This document shows, piece after piece, positions 16,951 to 24,364 of a stretch of DNA of 33,124 nucleotides. The notes under the pieces are model-generated. The model was not told where the DNA came from and ran no database searches. It saw only the letters and a list, made by a program, of their open reading frames with translations. The first letter of the stretch is position 1; each line of letters opens with the position of its first letter. Source of the stretch: Deltaproteobacteria bacterium (lineage in GTDB: Bacteria; Myxococcota_A; Bradymonadia; REDH01); contig REDH01000142.1 of the NCBI GenBank assembly GCA_007693585.1, forward strand, positions 1-33,124. The letters run 5' to 3'. The translations under genes were made by a program, and so were the position numbers.

Positions 16951-17041
16951 AGCCGCCGCGCCCACCCGCGCCCGCGGAACAGGCCTCCCCGATCGGGTGC
17001 GCAGCCCACGACACCGGCCAGGCGAGCATCCGCCCCCGACG

Positions 17042-17659
17042 CTAGCGCTCCGCGTCCACGGGATCCACCGACAGCGGACGCACCGCGAGCGCCCGACCCA
17101 GATCGGCCACCAGCGACTCTGCCGCTCCCGGCGTCTCCGCTCGCACGTGCACCACCACCCGGCCCGCGTGCAGCCCGGACTCCCGACGACCCGGCAACAG
17201 ACGCAGCCGCTCGCGAAGGTCCACCGCGTGCGGCTGCGCATGACGCTCGTTCGGATACACGAACACCCCCACCGCCGCCCGCTCCTCCTCCCGACCGAAC
17301 ACCCCCGACGCCGTCCGCGTGCCCTGCGGCGAGATCACGAACGAGTCCACCTCGACCTCGTCGACCGCAGACCAGCCGAGACCCTCGAGAAGCTGCCCGA
17401 GCGCGAGCACGCGCTCGTGGAGCGCCCGCTCCGCGGCCTCCGCCCCGGGTTGCTCCATCGCCCCATCGGCCGCCGCTCCGGGCTCGGCGACCTCCCGCTC
17501 CGCGGGCGCCGCCGGCGCCGACTCCACGGCCGAATCCTCCGGGGATGCCCCGGGCTCGTCCGGCGGTGAACACGCCGCCGGCGCGAGCAGCAGGCCCATG
17601 CCCAGCCCGGCCCACACCACGACCGCCCGACCCCTGCGCCATGAACCACTCGACCCCAT
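17042..17659 (-). CDS. Putative lipoprotein, last gene of J-domain/Rieske operon
   Basis: A 205-residue protein with no known family. A basic N-terminus and hydrophobic segment (about 12-29) end in APAACS, a likely lipobox with Cys near position 30. A Pro/Glu/Ala-rich linker (about 33-75) leads to a mixed alpha/beta domain with a helix [19 protein letters not shown], then [15 protein letters not shown] and [25 protein letters not shown] 17657-17659 is chosen over GTG 17660-17662 because GGAGG is then about seven bases upstream. Its first base is the last base of the Rieske stop (TGATG), so the two are translationally coupled. It probably sits in the inner or outer membrane facing the periplasm. 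Confidence 0.78.
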   Translation of the reverse strand: MGSSGSWRRGRAVVVWAGLGMGLLLAPAACSPPDEPGASPEDSAVESAPAAPAEREVAEPGAAADGAMEQPGAEAAERALHERVLALGQLLEGLGWSAVDEVEVDSFVISPQGTRTASGVFGREEERAAVGVFVYPNERHAQPHAVDLRERLRLLPGRRESGLHAGRVVVHVRAETPGAAESLVADLGRALAVRPLSVDPVDAER

Positions 17660-18087
17660 CACGCCTCCTCCCCGACACCGGGCACGGCGAGCCGGACCGT
17701 GCCCCGGCTCGCCGACAGCCGCACAGGCGACGGCTCATGAATCCGCAACACCTCTCCGCACTCCTCCACCGTGAACGCCTCCAGGGAGGCGCCGGGACAC
17801 GGCCCGTCCTCGCACACCCCGTCTTCCGGGCGAAACAACGCGCCGTGGGACAGGCAGCGCAGCCGCTCGCCCGTCTCGTCGAGGAACGGACCCCGCGGCG
17901 GGGCCAGCGGCACGCCCCAGTGCGGGCAGCGGTTGCGCCACGCCCGGTAGCCACCTGCCGTGCGCATCACGATCACGCTCGCCCTCGACCCGTCCGACGC
18001 GTCATAGACCAGCGCAGCCACGCCGCGCTCGTCCACCCGTCGTCGGGCGATCTCGCCGACCGGAGCACCGGACACCGCCAGCCTCAC
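17659..18087 (-). CDS. Rieske [2Fe-2S] domain protein
   Basis: A 142-residue soluble iron-sulfur protein. The Rieske motifs are CPHW (C54, H56) and CLSH (C78, H81), which together hold one [2Fe-2S] cluster; the linker is RLRCLSHGALFRPEDGVC. It has no membrane segment or catalytic domain, so it resembles stand-alone Rieske ferredoxins. The GTG start at 18085-18087 overlaps the stop of the J-domain gene (GTGA); the open frame extends to 18303, but that part lies inside the upstream gene. The Cys-rich stretch after the second motif (CEDGPCPG) is common in this family. Electron donor and acceptor are unknown. Domain is certain; role is not. Confidence 0.88.
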   Translation of the reverse strand: MRLAVSGAPVGEIARRRVDERGVAALVYDASDGSRASVIVMRTAGGYRAWRNRCPHWGVPLAPPRGPFLDETGERLRCLSHGALFRPEDGVCEDGPCPGASLEAFTVEECGEVLRIHEPSPVRLSASRGTVRLAVPGVGEEA

Positions 18088-18470
18088 TTCTCGCCGAGAT
18101 GGCGAAGCAGGCCGGTGTAGGCCACCGTCAGCTCCTGGCTGAGGGCCGTGGCCTGACGCTCCGCCTCCGGGTCCGACGTGAAGCGATCCGGATGGTACTT
18201 CCGCATCAGGCCCCGGTATGCCCGCCGCACCGCGTCGGCATCGGCGCCGGGCTCGAGCTCGAGCCGACGATACCACTGGCGCACCTGAGCCTGCCGGGCC
18301 CATGGCGTGTCCGACGCCGCCAGACGCGACTCGCCGTCCCGGATCCCGTCGCGAATGCGGCGCGCCACCCCCTCGAATCCGCCGGAGCGGTCAAAGGCGA
18401 CGATGCGGTCCTGCAGCGCGTTCAGGCCACCGGTGGCCGCGCGGCGGAATCGATCGGCGAGACGGTCCAT
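18084..18470 (-). CDS. J-domain protein with C-terminal J domain
   Basis: A 128-residue protein. The C-terminal half (about 62-128) is a J domain: helix VRQWYRRLELEPGADADAV, then RRAYRGLMRKYHPDRF with the HPD tripeptide at 93-95 that stimulates a DnaK ATPase. The first 60 residues are helical and charged, without Gly/Phe or zinc-finger regions, so it is not DnaJ itself. The ATG at 18468-18470 has GGAA about 6-9 bases upstream; the longer frame upstream is unsupported. It is the first gene of a three-gene overlapping operon with the Rieske and lipoprotein genes. A link to Fe-S assembly (as HscB) is tempting, but the J domain lies at the opposite end from HscB and no hscA or iscU is near. Confidence 0.85.
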   Translation of the reverse strand: MDRLADRFRRAATGGLNALQDRIVAFDRSGGFEGVARRIRDGIRDGESRLAASDTPWARQAQVRQWYRRLELEPGADADAVRRAYRGLMRKYHPDRFTSDPEAERQATALSQELTVAYTGLLRHLGEK

Positions 18471-18877
18471 CGGGAGTTCCGGGCCAGGGGAAGGAGGGGA
18501 AGGTAGCGACGGCGACGGCCGCGCGGGCGAACCCGCCCGCGGGCGCCGATGAGCGGACGCGAGCCGGGATGTAGCCACGACTCCCCCCGGGCGCCACCCG
18601 TTCCGTGCCGATCCCCGGGTGCACGCGCCGCGAACCGACGCCCCCGTGGCAAGAAACCCTTTCCCGTGGGCTGTCCCTGTGCTACACAGCGCGCCCCTGC
18701 CGATGGTGGCGTTTCCGCCGCCCGCGTGGCGCGACAAACGCAACACACCGTCGGACAAGGACTTCGAGCGCACCCCGCGCGCGAAGAGCGCGTTCGTGAT
18801 CCTCGCCGCCCCGGCACCCCGTGGGGAGCTGCAGGCGCCCGTTTCCTTTCTCGGTACCTTCACCGGAGTTCCCAGGC
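18471..18877. other. Intergenic region with rpsD leader
   Basis: This gap of 407 bases between the divergent J-domain gene and rpsD has no convincing gene. It holds the rpsD promoter at 18660-18688 and a leader of about 190 bases, which is long enough for the translational control that S4 exerts on its own mRNA in other bacteria. I did not resolve a specific pseudoknot. The left part (18471-18600) is GC-rich without a clear promoter for the minus-strand operon. Confidence 0.4.
18660..18688 (+). promoter_or_regulatory. Predicted rpsD promoter
   Basis: TTTCCC (18660-18665) and TACACA (18683-18688) are separated by 17 bases, with TGTGC directly before the -10, like an extended -10. It is followed by a 5' leader of about 185 bases to the rpsD ATG. 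The -35 match is moderate. Confidence 0.5.
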
Positions 18878-19492
18878 ATGTCCCGCTACACCGGCCCCCG
18901 CGTCAAGAAGATGCGCGCCCTCGGCGTCAACCTTCCCGGCCTGTCCCGCAAGACCCTCGATCGTCGCCCCTACCCGCCCGGGCAGCACGGGCAGAACCGG
19001 CGCCGCAAGAAGTCCGACTACGGTCGGCAGCTCACCGAGAAGCAGAAGCTTCGACTGAACTACGGCCTCGGCGAGCGGCAGTTCCGCCGGCTCGTGGCCG
19101 ACGCGCGAAGCGCCAAGCTCGCCACCGGCCGCAAGCTCCTCGAGCTCCTCGAGCGCCGGCTGGACAACGTCGTCTTCCGGGCCGGCTTCGCACCGACGAT
19201 TCCCGCCGCGCGACAGCTCATCAACCACGGGCACATCCTCGTGAACGGCCGTCGCGTCGACATCGCCTCCTACCGCGTGCGGATCGGCGACGTCATCGCC
19301 CCCCGCGAGAAGAGCCGATCGCTCCAGGTCATCACCTCCTCCCTCGAGGAACTGTCCCTGCTGCGCCCCGACTGGCTCGAGTACAACGCCGGCAACCAGA
19401 CCGCCATCGTGCGCAGCCTCCCCGAAGCGGAATCCGTCCCCTTCGAGATCGAGGTCCAGCTCGTCGTCGAGTACTACTCCAAGCGAATGTGA
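18878..19492 (+). CDS. rpsD: Ribosomal protein S4
   Basis: Small-subunit primary assembly protein that binds 16S rRNA. It has 204 residues, the usual length. The N-terminal part (MSRYTGPRVKKMRALGVNLP, PYPPGQHGQNRRRKKSDYG) is of the form without zinc-binding Cys. The S4 RNA-binding domain is about 92-155: RRLDNVVFRAGFAPTIPAAR, HGHILVNGRRVDI. The ATG at 18878 gives the conserved start and has GGAG 11 bases upstream. The gene stands alone rather than in the alpha operon with rpsM, rpsK and rpoA. A strong hairpin follows at 19531. Autoregulation through the long leader is likely but inferred. Confidence 0.97.
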   Translation: MSRYTGPRVKKMRALGVNLPGLSRKTLDRRPYPPGQHGQNRRRKKSDYGRQLTEKQKLRLNYGLGERQFRRLVADARSAKLATGRKLLELLERRLDNVVFRAGFAPTIPAARQLINHGHILVNGRRVDIASYRVRIGDVIAPREKSRSLQVITSSLEELSLLRPDWLEYNAGNQTAIVRSLPEAESVPFEIEVQLVVEYYSKRM

Positions 19493-19530
19493 GCCCGCCG
19501 GGCCCCGGCCCGTCACCAACCCGGCTCAAG

Positions 19531-19572
19531 CGGGCCGTGCCTCCCACCGGACGCACGGCCCGTTCGCGTTTC
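19531..19572 (+). terminator. Terminator hairpin after rpsD
   Basis: CGGGCCGTGC (19531-19540) and GCACGGCCCG (19553-19562) form a perfect 10-base stem with a 12-base loop, 38 bases past the rpsD stop. TTCGCGTTT follows, a short T-rich tail. This is the strongest hairpin terminator candidate in the window. Confidence 0.7.
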
Positions 19573-19665
19573 GCGCAAGGAGCCTCCTCGCCCCAGCCGG
19601 CGCGGCGGGCCGCTGCGCAACCCCCACCGATGAGCCCGAATGTCCGCAGGGGGGCCGACGACCCC

Positions 19666-20025
19666 TCAGCCCATCATGCGCGGCAACAGCAGCAGGAACA
19701 CCGCGGCCAGCAGCAGGTACACCAGCCGCAGCCAGGTGGCCCGGAGCTGAAGCTGGCGCAGGTTGTCCCGGATGAGGTCCATCCGGTCCTGATCCTCCGC
19801 ACCCTCCACCCGCGGCCAGACCGCCGGCGCCGTGGACCGCGGCAGCACGAGCAGCGAGACCACGATCAGCACGATGACCACGAGCATCGAAAGGTCATCC
19901 TGCAGGGTGCCCGCGTTGGCGAACACCACCGACACCAGCCCGAACACCGCGAACGCCGCCATGCTCCCGATGAAGCGCTGCTGAATCGCCTGCTGGTGTC
20001 TCTCCAGCTTCTCGATGGGTTCCAC
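19666..20025 (-). CDS. Small membrane protein, last gene of sigma-factor operon
   Basis: A 119-residue integral membrane protein of unknown family. Three hydrophobic segments are seen: about 20-38, 46-63 and 98-117. A charged loop (ERVEGAEDQDRMDLIRDNLR-like, about 72-90) lies between the second and third. The N-terminal 18 residues are polar (MEPIEKLERHQQAIQQRF) and probably cytoplasmic. The start is GTG (20023-20025) with a full GGAGG six bases upstream. It lies 36 bases after the anti-sigma stop, so it is likely in the same operon and may act with the sigma system at the membrane. Confidence 0.82.
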   Translation of the reverse strand: MEPIEKLERHQQAIQQRFIGSMAAFAVFGLVSVVFANAGTLQDDLSMLVVIVLIVVSLLVLPRSTAPAVWPRVEGAEDQDRMDLIRDNLRQLQLRATWLRLVYLLLAAVFLLLLPRMMG

Positions 20026-20061
20026 GTCAGTCCTCCCGTCCTGCAGATTCTTCCATCGGCC

Positions 20062-20826
20062 TCACGGCCGCTCGTCGATGACCACACGTATGGTCACCCG
20101 CGCCGCGGCGCCATCGACCTCCACACGTGAACGCTCCACGGGACCCAGATCCTCGAGGCGCTGGAGCGCGGCACCGAGCTGGGCCCGCTCCACCGCAACC
20201 TCGACCACCGCCCCGCCGTCGGCGGGCTCCGCGGCACGCACCGCCCGCGCACCGAACCGTCGTCGCAGCTCCGCTTCGATCGCCGCAGACTCGCCGGTGG
20301 CGCGCACGCTGTACCGGTACTCGATGCGCCGGTGCGCCGGTCCAGGTCGGGACGGCGGGGCCGGCTCCACCGTCGGCGGCAGACGCGAACGGGACGCGTC
20401 GGGCGGCGTGGGGTCGTCCTCGAGCGGTGCCGGCGCCTCGTCCGGTGCGTCCTCGGCCGCCGGCGGCTCGAGCAGGATCTCCAGACGGCCCGGGGAGAGG
20501 AGGAAGGCGATCAGCGCCAGCACGATCAGCGCCGCGAGCGGGATGGCCACCTGCGACAGCCGCTCCCGCCGCTGCTCCGCCCCGAAGTACCGACCCCTTG
20601 ACCGGCGACGGATGCGCCGCTGCACCGCGCGGTCGAAGTCCTCCGGGGGCTCCGGCTCCGGCAGCGACGCAAACAGCGCCACCGTCTCCCGCAGCCCGTC
20701 GAGCTCCTCGCGCAGCTCGGGCCGCGCCTCGAGCTGCGCCTCCAGGGCCGCGCGCTCCCCATCGTCGAGCTCGCCCTCCAGATAGGCGTTCAGGCGGGCG
20801 AGATCCCTGTCGTCGATCCTGCTCAT
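20062..20826 (-). CDS. Anti-sigma factor, membrane-anchored
   Basis: A 254-residue protein that most likely holds the adjacent sigma factor inactive. The N-terminal cytoplasmic region (about 1-55) has the anti-sigma helical pattern (LARLNAYLEGELDDGERAAL, LREELDGLRETVALF) but no HxxxCxxC zinc site. A single membrane segment (about 93-111) is followed by an acidic/Pro-rich linker (about 118-165) and a C-terminal domain with RYSVRATGESAAIEAELRR and ERSRVEVDGAAARVTIRVV, probably periplasmic. The ATG overlaps the sigma stop by four bases (ATGA), a usual arrangement for such pairs. Role is inferred from pairing and layout. Confidence 0.85.
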   Translation of the reverse strand: MSRIDDRDLARLNAYLEGELDDGERAALEAQLEARPELREELDGLRETVALFASLPEPEPPEDFDRAVQRRIRRRSRGRYFGAEQRRERLSQVAIPLAALIVLALIAFLLSPGRLEILLEPPAAEDAPDEAPAPLEDDPTPPDASRSRLPPTVEPAPPSRPGPAHRRIEYRYSVRATGESAAIEAELRRRFGARAVRAAEPADGGAVVEVAVERAQLGAALQRLEDLGPVERSRVEVDGAAARVTIRVVIDERP

Positions 20827-21422
20827 GAGCGTCTCCGATCGGCGTAGCGGGACTGGATGAAGGACTTGAGCTGCGCCCGGGCACGAAAGAGCCGGCTCTT
20901 CACCGTCCCCTCGGCGACCTCCAGCACCTCGCTGATCGCCTGGTAGCTCAGATGGTCCATGTCCCGAAGCACGATGACCACGCGGTGCTCCTCGTCGAGC
21001 TCCAGAAGCCCGGCCCGGATGATCGTCTCGAGCTCGTTGCCCTCGGCCTGCTGGTCCGGGCGGGGGTGCGACGCGCCCGCCGCCTCGACGAGGCGCCCCT
21101 CCTCGGTGTCCTCGAGAGGCTGGCGGCTGCGGGCGTGACGCCGGGACAGGTACTTGATGCGGTTGCGGCAGTGGTTGGCCGTGATCCGGAGGATCCAGGT
21201 GTCCAGCCGGCTCTCGCCCCGAAACCCGTCGATCGCCTTGAACAGGCTGACGAAGACCTCCTGGGCGACGTCCTCGGCCTCCTCCCGATGACCCATCATC
21301 CGGTACGAAAGCCCGTACACACGGTTGCGGTAGCGGGCGACCAGCTCGGCGAAGGCCGACTCGTCGCGCGCGCGCAGGCGCTCGATGAAGCGCTCGTCGT
21401 CCGGTGAGGCCCCGTCAGTCAT
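20823..21422 (-). CDS. ECF sigma factor, RpoE-like
   Basis: An alternative sigma-70 family factor of 199 residues. Region 2 (about 22-92) has the core-binding helix HREEAEDVAQEVFVSLFKAI and promoter-melting WILRITANHCRNRIK; region 4 (about 130-185) has LDEEHRVVIVLRDMDHLSYQ and VAEGTVKSRLFRARAQL, which reads the -35. There is no sigma region 3, as in ECF factors. The ATG at 21420-21422 lies inside the end of the DUF72 gene (8-base overlap) and the stop overlaps the anti-sigma start, so all are co-transcribed. Regulon unknown; an envelope-stress role would fit the membrane partner. Confidence 0.95.
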   Translation of the reverse strand: MTDGASPDDERFIERLRARDESAFAELVARYRNRVYGLSYRMMGHREEAEDVAQEVFVSLFKAIDGFRGESRLDTWILRITANHCRNRIKYLSRRHARSRQPLEDTEEGRLVEAAGASHPRPDQQAEGNELETIIRAGLLELDEEHRVVIVLRDMDHLSYQAISEVLEVAEGTVKSRLFRARAQLKSFIQSRYADRRRS

Positions 21423-22152
21423 CGCCTCCCTGGAGCGCGTCCCGCATCCCCTTCAGGCGCTCTGCCCAGAAGAACCGCTCCGCGCCGCGGAACACTGCGT
21501 GCACCGGCCCGTCGTGGTCCGCCGCAAAGTCCAGGAAGGCCTCGAGGTCGTCGTCACTGAACCGCCGGCGCCCTCCCCAGGGTCCGGTGAGCACGCAATA
21601 GGCGGGGCCCGGTGCGAGGGTCGGGAACTCCGCCTCGAGGAAGGGGTCCACCGCCAGCACGAGACCGAGCTCGGACGCCCAATCCTGTGCATCCTCCCGA
21701 TCCCAGAGGCCACCGGGAGTCCACACGCAAAGGAGGTCCACGTCCCCCACGATCTCCTCGAAGAATCGACGCATCGCGTCCCGGTTCCGGGTGCTGGGCG
21801 AGAACCCCACCGGCGAGCGGAAGTGCAGGCCGGCCGGGCGCAGGATGCGAAACTGCTTCGCAAAAACCGCCCACTGGGCCCGCATCTCGTCCGAGGACAC
21901 GAACAGCCCCCAGCGGTCGGCCGGAACCCCCTCGAGCCCCTCCAGCGGACGCTTCAGGTCCATCGGATCCGCCGTGAACCCCTGCCAGACCGTCAGCACG
22001 TGCCGGAACCCCTCCGGTGCGCGATCCCGCCAGCGCTGCAGCGTCGCCTCCCGCATCGGCGCCTGGTAGGACTCGTCGACCTCCATGAGCTCGACCGCAT
22101 GGGGATCCACGCGGGGGACGACAGGCTGGCTGGAACAACCGATGATCAGCAT
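21415..22152 (-). CDS. DUF72 (YecE-like) family protein
   Basis: A 245-residue cytosolic protein of the DUF72 family, a TIM-barrel-like group of uncertain function. Family pattern seen: AVELMEVDESYQAPMREATL and RWRDRAPEGFRHVLTV near the N-terminus, LRPAGLHFRSPVGFSPS mid-protein, and VDLLCVWTPGGLWDREDA. The N-terminus is shorter than many members (the family's GxxGW region is reduced to MLIIGCSS). The ATG at 22150-22152 lacks a clear ribosome binding site, so the start is moderately sure. The 3' end overlaps the sigma factor gene by eight bases, which makes it the head of the sigma/anti-sigma operon. Confidence 0.82.
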   Translation of the reverse strand: MLIIGCSSQPVVPRVDPHAVELMEVDESYQAPMREATLQRWRDRAPEGFRHVLTVWQGFTADPMDLKRPLEGLEGVPADRWGLFVSSDEMRAQWAVFAKQFRILRPAGLHFRSPVGFSPSTRNRDAMRRFFEEIVGDVDLLCVWTPGGLWDREDAQDWASELGLVLAVDPFLEAEFPTLAPGPAYCVLTGPWGGRRRFSDDDLEAFLDFAADHDGPVHAVFRGAERFFWAERLKGMRDALQGGDD

Positions 22153-22474
22153 GGGAAACCGGGTCGAGTGGGGAAGGGGGGCGCCTCGCCGCGACTCCGC
22201 GTAGCCCGGCGCAGGCCGGACGGCAAGGGCACACCACCGCCGAAGGCGCGCCATGGACTCCTCTGAAGGGACACCGCCCGCATCGAGCGGTTCCCACGCC
22301 ACGGCCCACCGCCATCCGGGAGCCCATCCCGCGCCCCACACCCCTGCATGCCACCGGGCAACCACCTTCGCGACCACGCCGGAGCGGCACGGCGCACCGC
22401 TTGACACCCGCCCGCCCCGGGGACACCATCCCGCGGGCCGCTGGCCCCCCGCACCCCTCGACCGCACGGAGCGC
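22153..22474. other. Intergenic region between divergent DUF72 and HMG-CoA lyase genes
   Basis: This 322-base gap has no gene I can support. It holds the lyase promoter candidate at 22401-22429. On the minus strand I find no clear promoter for the DUF72-sigma operon; it may use an ECF-type promoter, which could allow self-activation. Confidence 0.4.
22401..22429 (+). promoter_or_regulatory. Predicted promoter for HMG-CoA lyase operon
   Basis: A perfect -35 TTGACA (22401-22406) is followed after 17 bases by CACCAT (22424-22429), which matches three of six -10 positions. Transcription would begin about 40 bases before the lyase ATG. Confidence 0.45.
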
Positions 22475-23410
22475 ATGGCCGACAGCGAGGGCACGACCCC
22501 CACCACATCGACCCCGAACTCCATCCGCATCGTCGAGGTCGGACCGCGCGACGGCCTCCAGAACGAACGCGTACGGCTCAACCCGGCCGAACGCATCCGG
22601 CTCATCGAACGACTCGTCGACGCCGGAGTGCGCGAGGTCGAGGTCGGCAGCTTCGTCCACCCGCGATGGATCCCCCAGATGGCCGGCACCGACGAAGTGC
22701 TCCGCGGACTCCACCGCCAGGAAGGCGTCGCCTACTGGGCCCTCGTCCCCAACCGGCGCGGGCTCGACAACGCCCTCGAGGCCGGCGCCGAACACGTCGC
22801 CGTCTTCGTCTCCTCCAGCGAAACCCACAACCGACGCAACCTCAACCGCAGCATCGACGAGAGCATCGAGAACGTCCGCGAGGTCGTCTCCGACGCCCGA
22901 CAGGAGGGACTCACCGTCCGCGGATACATCTCCACCGTCTTCGGATGCCCCTGGGAAGGCGACATCGACTTCGACCGCGTCCTCGACATCGCCCGCGAAC
23001 TCTTCGCCATGGGCGTCGCCGAAATCAGCTTCGGCGACACCACCGGCATGGGCACCCCCTACCAGGTGCGCGACGGCATGACCCGCGCACTCGACGCCTT
23101 CGGCCCCGAACGCGTCGCACTCCACCTGCATGACACCCGCGGACTCGCCGTCGCCAACGCCCTCCTCGCCGTCGAGGCCGGCGTCACCACCCTCGACGCC
23201 TCCATCGGCGGCATGGGCGGATGCCCCTACGCCGCAGGCGCCTCCGGAAACGTCGGCACCGAAGACCTCGTCCACCTCCTCCACGCCACCGGACGCAACA
23301 CCGGCATCCGACTCGAGGACCTCCTCGGCATCAGCCGCTCCCTCGAGGACGAGCACGGCGCCACCCTCCGCTCACGATACCACGCCTACAGCCGCGCCGG
23401 TCACTCCTGA
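22475..23410 (+). CDS. mvaB: Hydroxymethylglutaryl-CoA lyase
   Basis: Splits 3-hydroxy-3-methylglutaryl-CoA into acetyl-CoA and acetoacetate, the last step of leucine breakdown. It has 311 residues, typical for the bacterial enzyme. The N-terminal motif is VEVGPRDGLQNE with the catalytic Arg/Asp; the family signature GGMGGCPYAAGASGNVGTED carries the active Cys in GGCPYA; metal ligands are expected in VALHLHDTRGLAVANAL. ATG 22475 gives a short extension before the motif; GGAG lies three bases upstream, which is close. It is followed 14 bases later by an enoyl-CoA hydratase, which supports a leucine/isovaleryl-CoA pathway. The other genes of that pathway are not in the window. Confidence 0.95.
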   Translation: MADSEGTTPTTSTPNSIRIVEVGPRDGLQNERVRLNPAERIRLIERLVDAGVREVEVGSFVHPRWIPQMAGTDEVLRGLHRQEGVAYWALVPNRRGLDNALEAGAEHVAVFVSSSETHNRRNLNRSIDESIENVREVVSDARQEGLTVRGYISTVFGCPWEGDIDFDRVLDIARELFAMGVAEISFGDTTGMGTPYQVRDGMTRALDAFGPERVALHLHDTRGLAVANALLAVEAGVTTLDASIGGMGGCPYAAGASGNVGTEDLVHLLHATGRNTGIRLEDLLGISRSLEDEHGATLRSRYHAYSRAGHS

Positions 23411-23424
23411 TCCCGTGAACCACC

Positions 23425-24222
23425 ATGGACACCCCCACCCCCGCCGAAGACATCCTCCTCCACGAACGGCTCGAGGGAACCGCGCTCCTCACCCTCCACC
23501 GCCCCGAGCGACGCAACGCACTCTCCCGACAGCTCGTCCTCGACCTGCAGCACGCCCTCGACGCGCTCGGACCAGACCCCGACGTCCGCGCCATCATCCT
23601 CACCGGAGCCGGCGACCGCGCCTTCTGCGCCGGCGCTGACCTCCGCGAACGCGAATCCATGAGCGACGCCGAGGTCAACGAATTCCTCGACCAGCTCCGC
23701 ACCCTCATGGACACCCTCGCCCAGCTCCCCAAACCCACCATCGCCGCCATCAACGGGTTCGCCCTCGGCGGAGGACTCGAACTCGCCCTCGCCTGCGACC
23801 TCCGCATCGCCGCCGACAACGCCACCCTCGGACTCACCGAGGTCCGACTCGGCATCATCCCCGGCGCCGGCGGCACACAGCGACTCACCCGACTCCTCGG
23901 ACCCGGAAAGGCCAAGGAACTCATCCTCACCGCACGACGACTCCCCGCACGACAGGCCCTCGACATCGGACTCGTCAACGACGTCTGCACACCCGACGAC
24001 CTCCGACACCACGCCATCGACCTCGCCGACGAGATCGCTCAGGCCGCTCCCCTCGCCGTCGCACAGGCCAAGCACGCCATCGACGAAGGCTCGCAACGAC
24101 CCCTCCACGAAGGCCTCGACATCGAACGGCAGGCCTACGCGCCCCTCCTCCACACCCGCGACCGCGTCGAGGCGCTCGAAGCCTTCCGCGAGCGCCGCGC
24201 ACCCCGCTTCGAAGGCCGCTGA
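23425..24222 (+). CDS. Enoyl-CoA hydratase, probably methylglutaconyl-CoA hydratase
   Basis: A crotonase-family enzyme of 265 residues that adds water to an enoyl-CoA double bond. The oxyanion-hole and active-site elements are present: FCAGADLRER (near 67-76), NGFALGGGLELALACDLR with Glu119, and LGLTEVRLGIIPGAGGTQRL with Glu139. The two Glu are 20 residues apart as in rat enoyl-CoA hydratase (144/164). Placement directly after HMG-CoA lyase suggests that its substrate is 3-methylglutaconyl-CoA in leucine breakdown; a general short-chain hydratase is the alternative. The ATG at 23425 has no strong ribosome binding site, but the start fits the family. Confidence 0.92.
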   Translation: MDTPTPAEDILLHERLEGTALLTLHRPERRNALSRQLVLDLQHALDALGPDPDVRAIILTGAGDRAFCAGADLRERESMSDAEVNEFLDQLRTLMDTLAQLPKPTIAAINGFALGGGLELALACDLRIAADNATLGLTEVRLGIIPGAGGTQRLTRLLGPGKAKELILTARRLPARQALDIGLVNDVCTPDDLRHHAIDLADEIAQAAPLAVAQAKHAIDEGSQRPLHEGLDIERQAYAPLLHTRDRVEALEAFRERRAPRFEGR

Positions 24223-24364
24223 CCCCGCCAGGCCTCCCACAAGGCACAAGCCCCTTGCACCCCCCGGACAACACGGCGATCATCCCCCCGTGGCGTCCCC
24301 CACTGGCGTGCGAACACCCCGCCCCACAGGACGTCCCCCCCCTGCCCCCGACCCACGGCGTCCC

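Noticed and set aside
14449-17241. Upstream extension of the rho frame by about 930 codons
   Set aside because: It runs antisense to the RNase E/G and PilZ genes; Rho similarity begins exactly at the ATG at 14448, which has a ribosome binding site.
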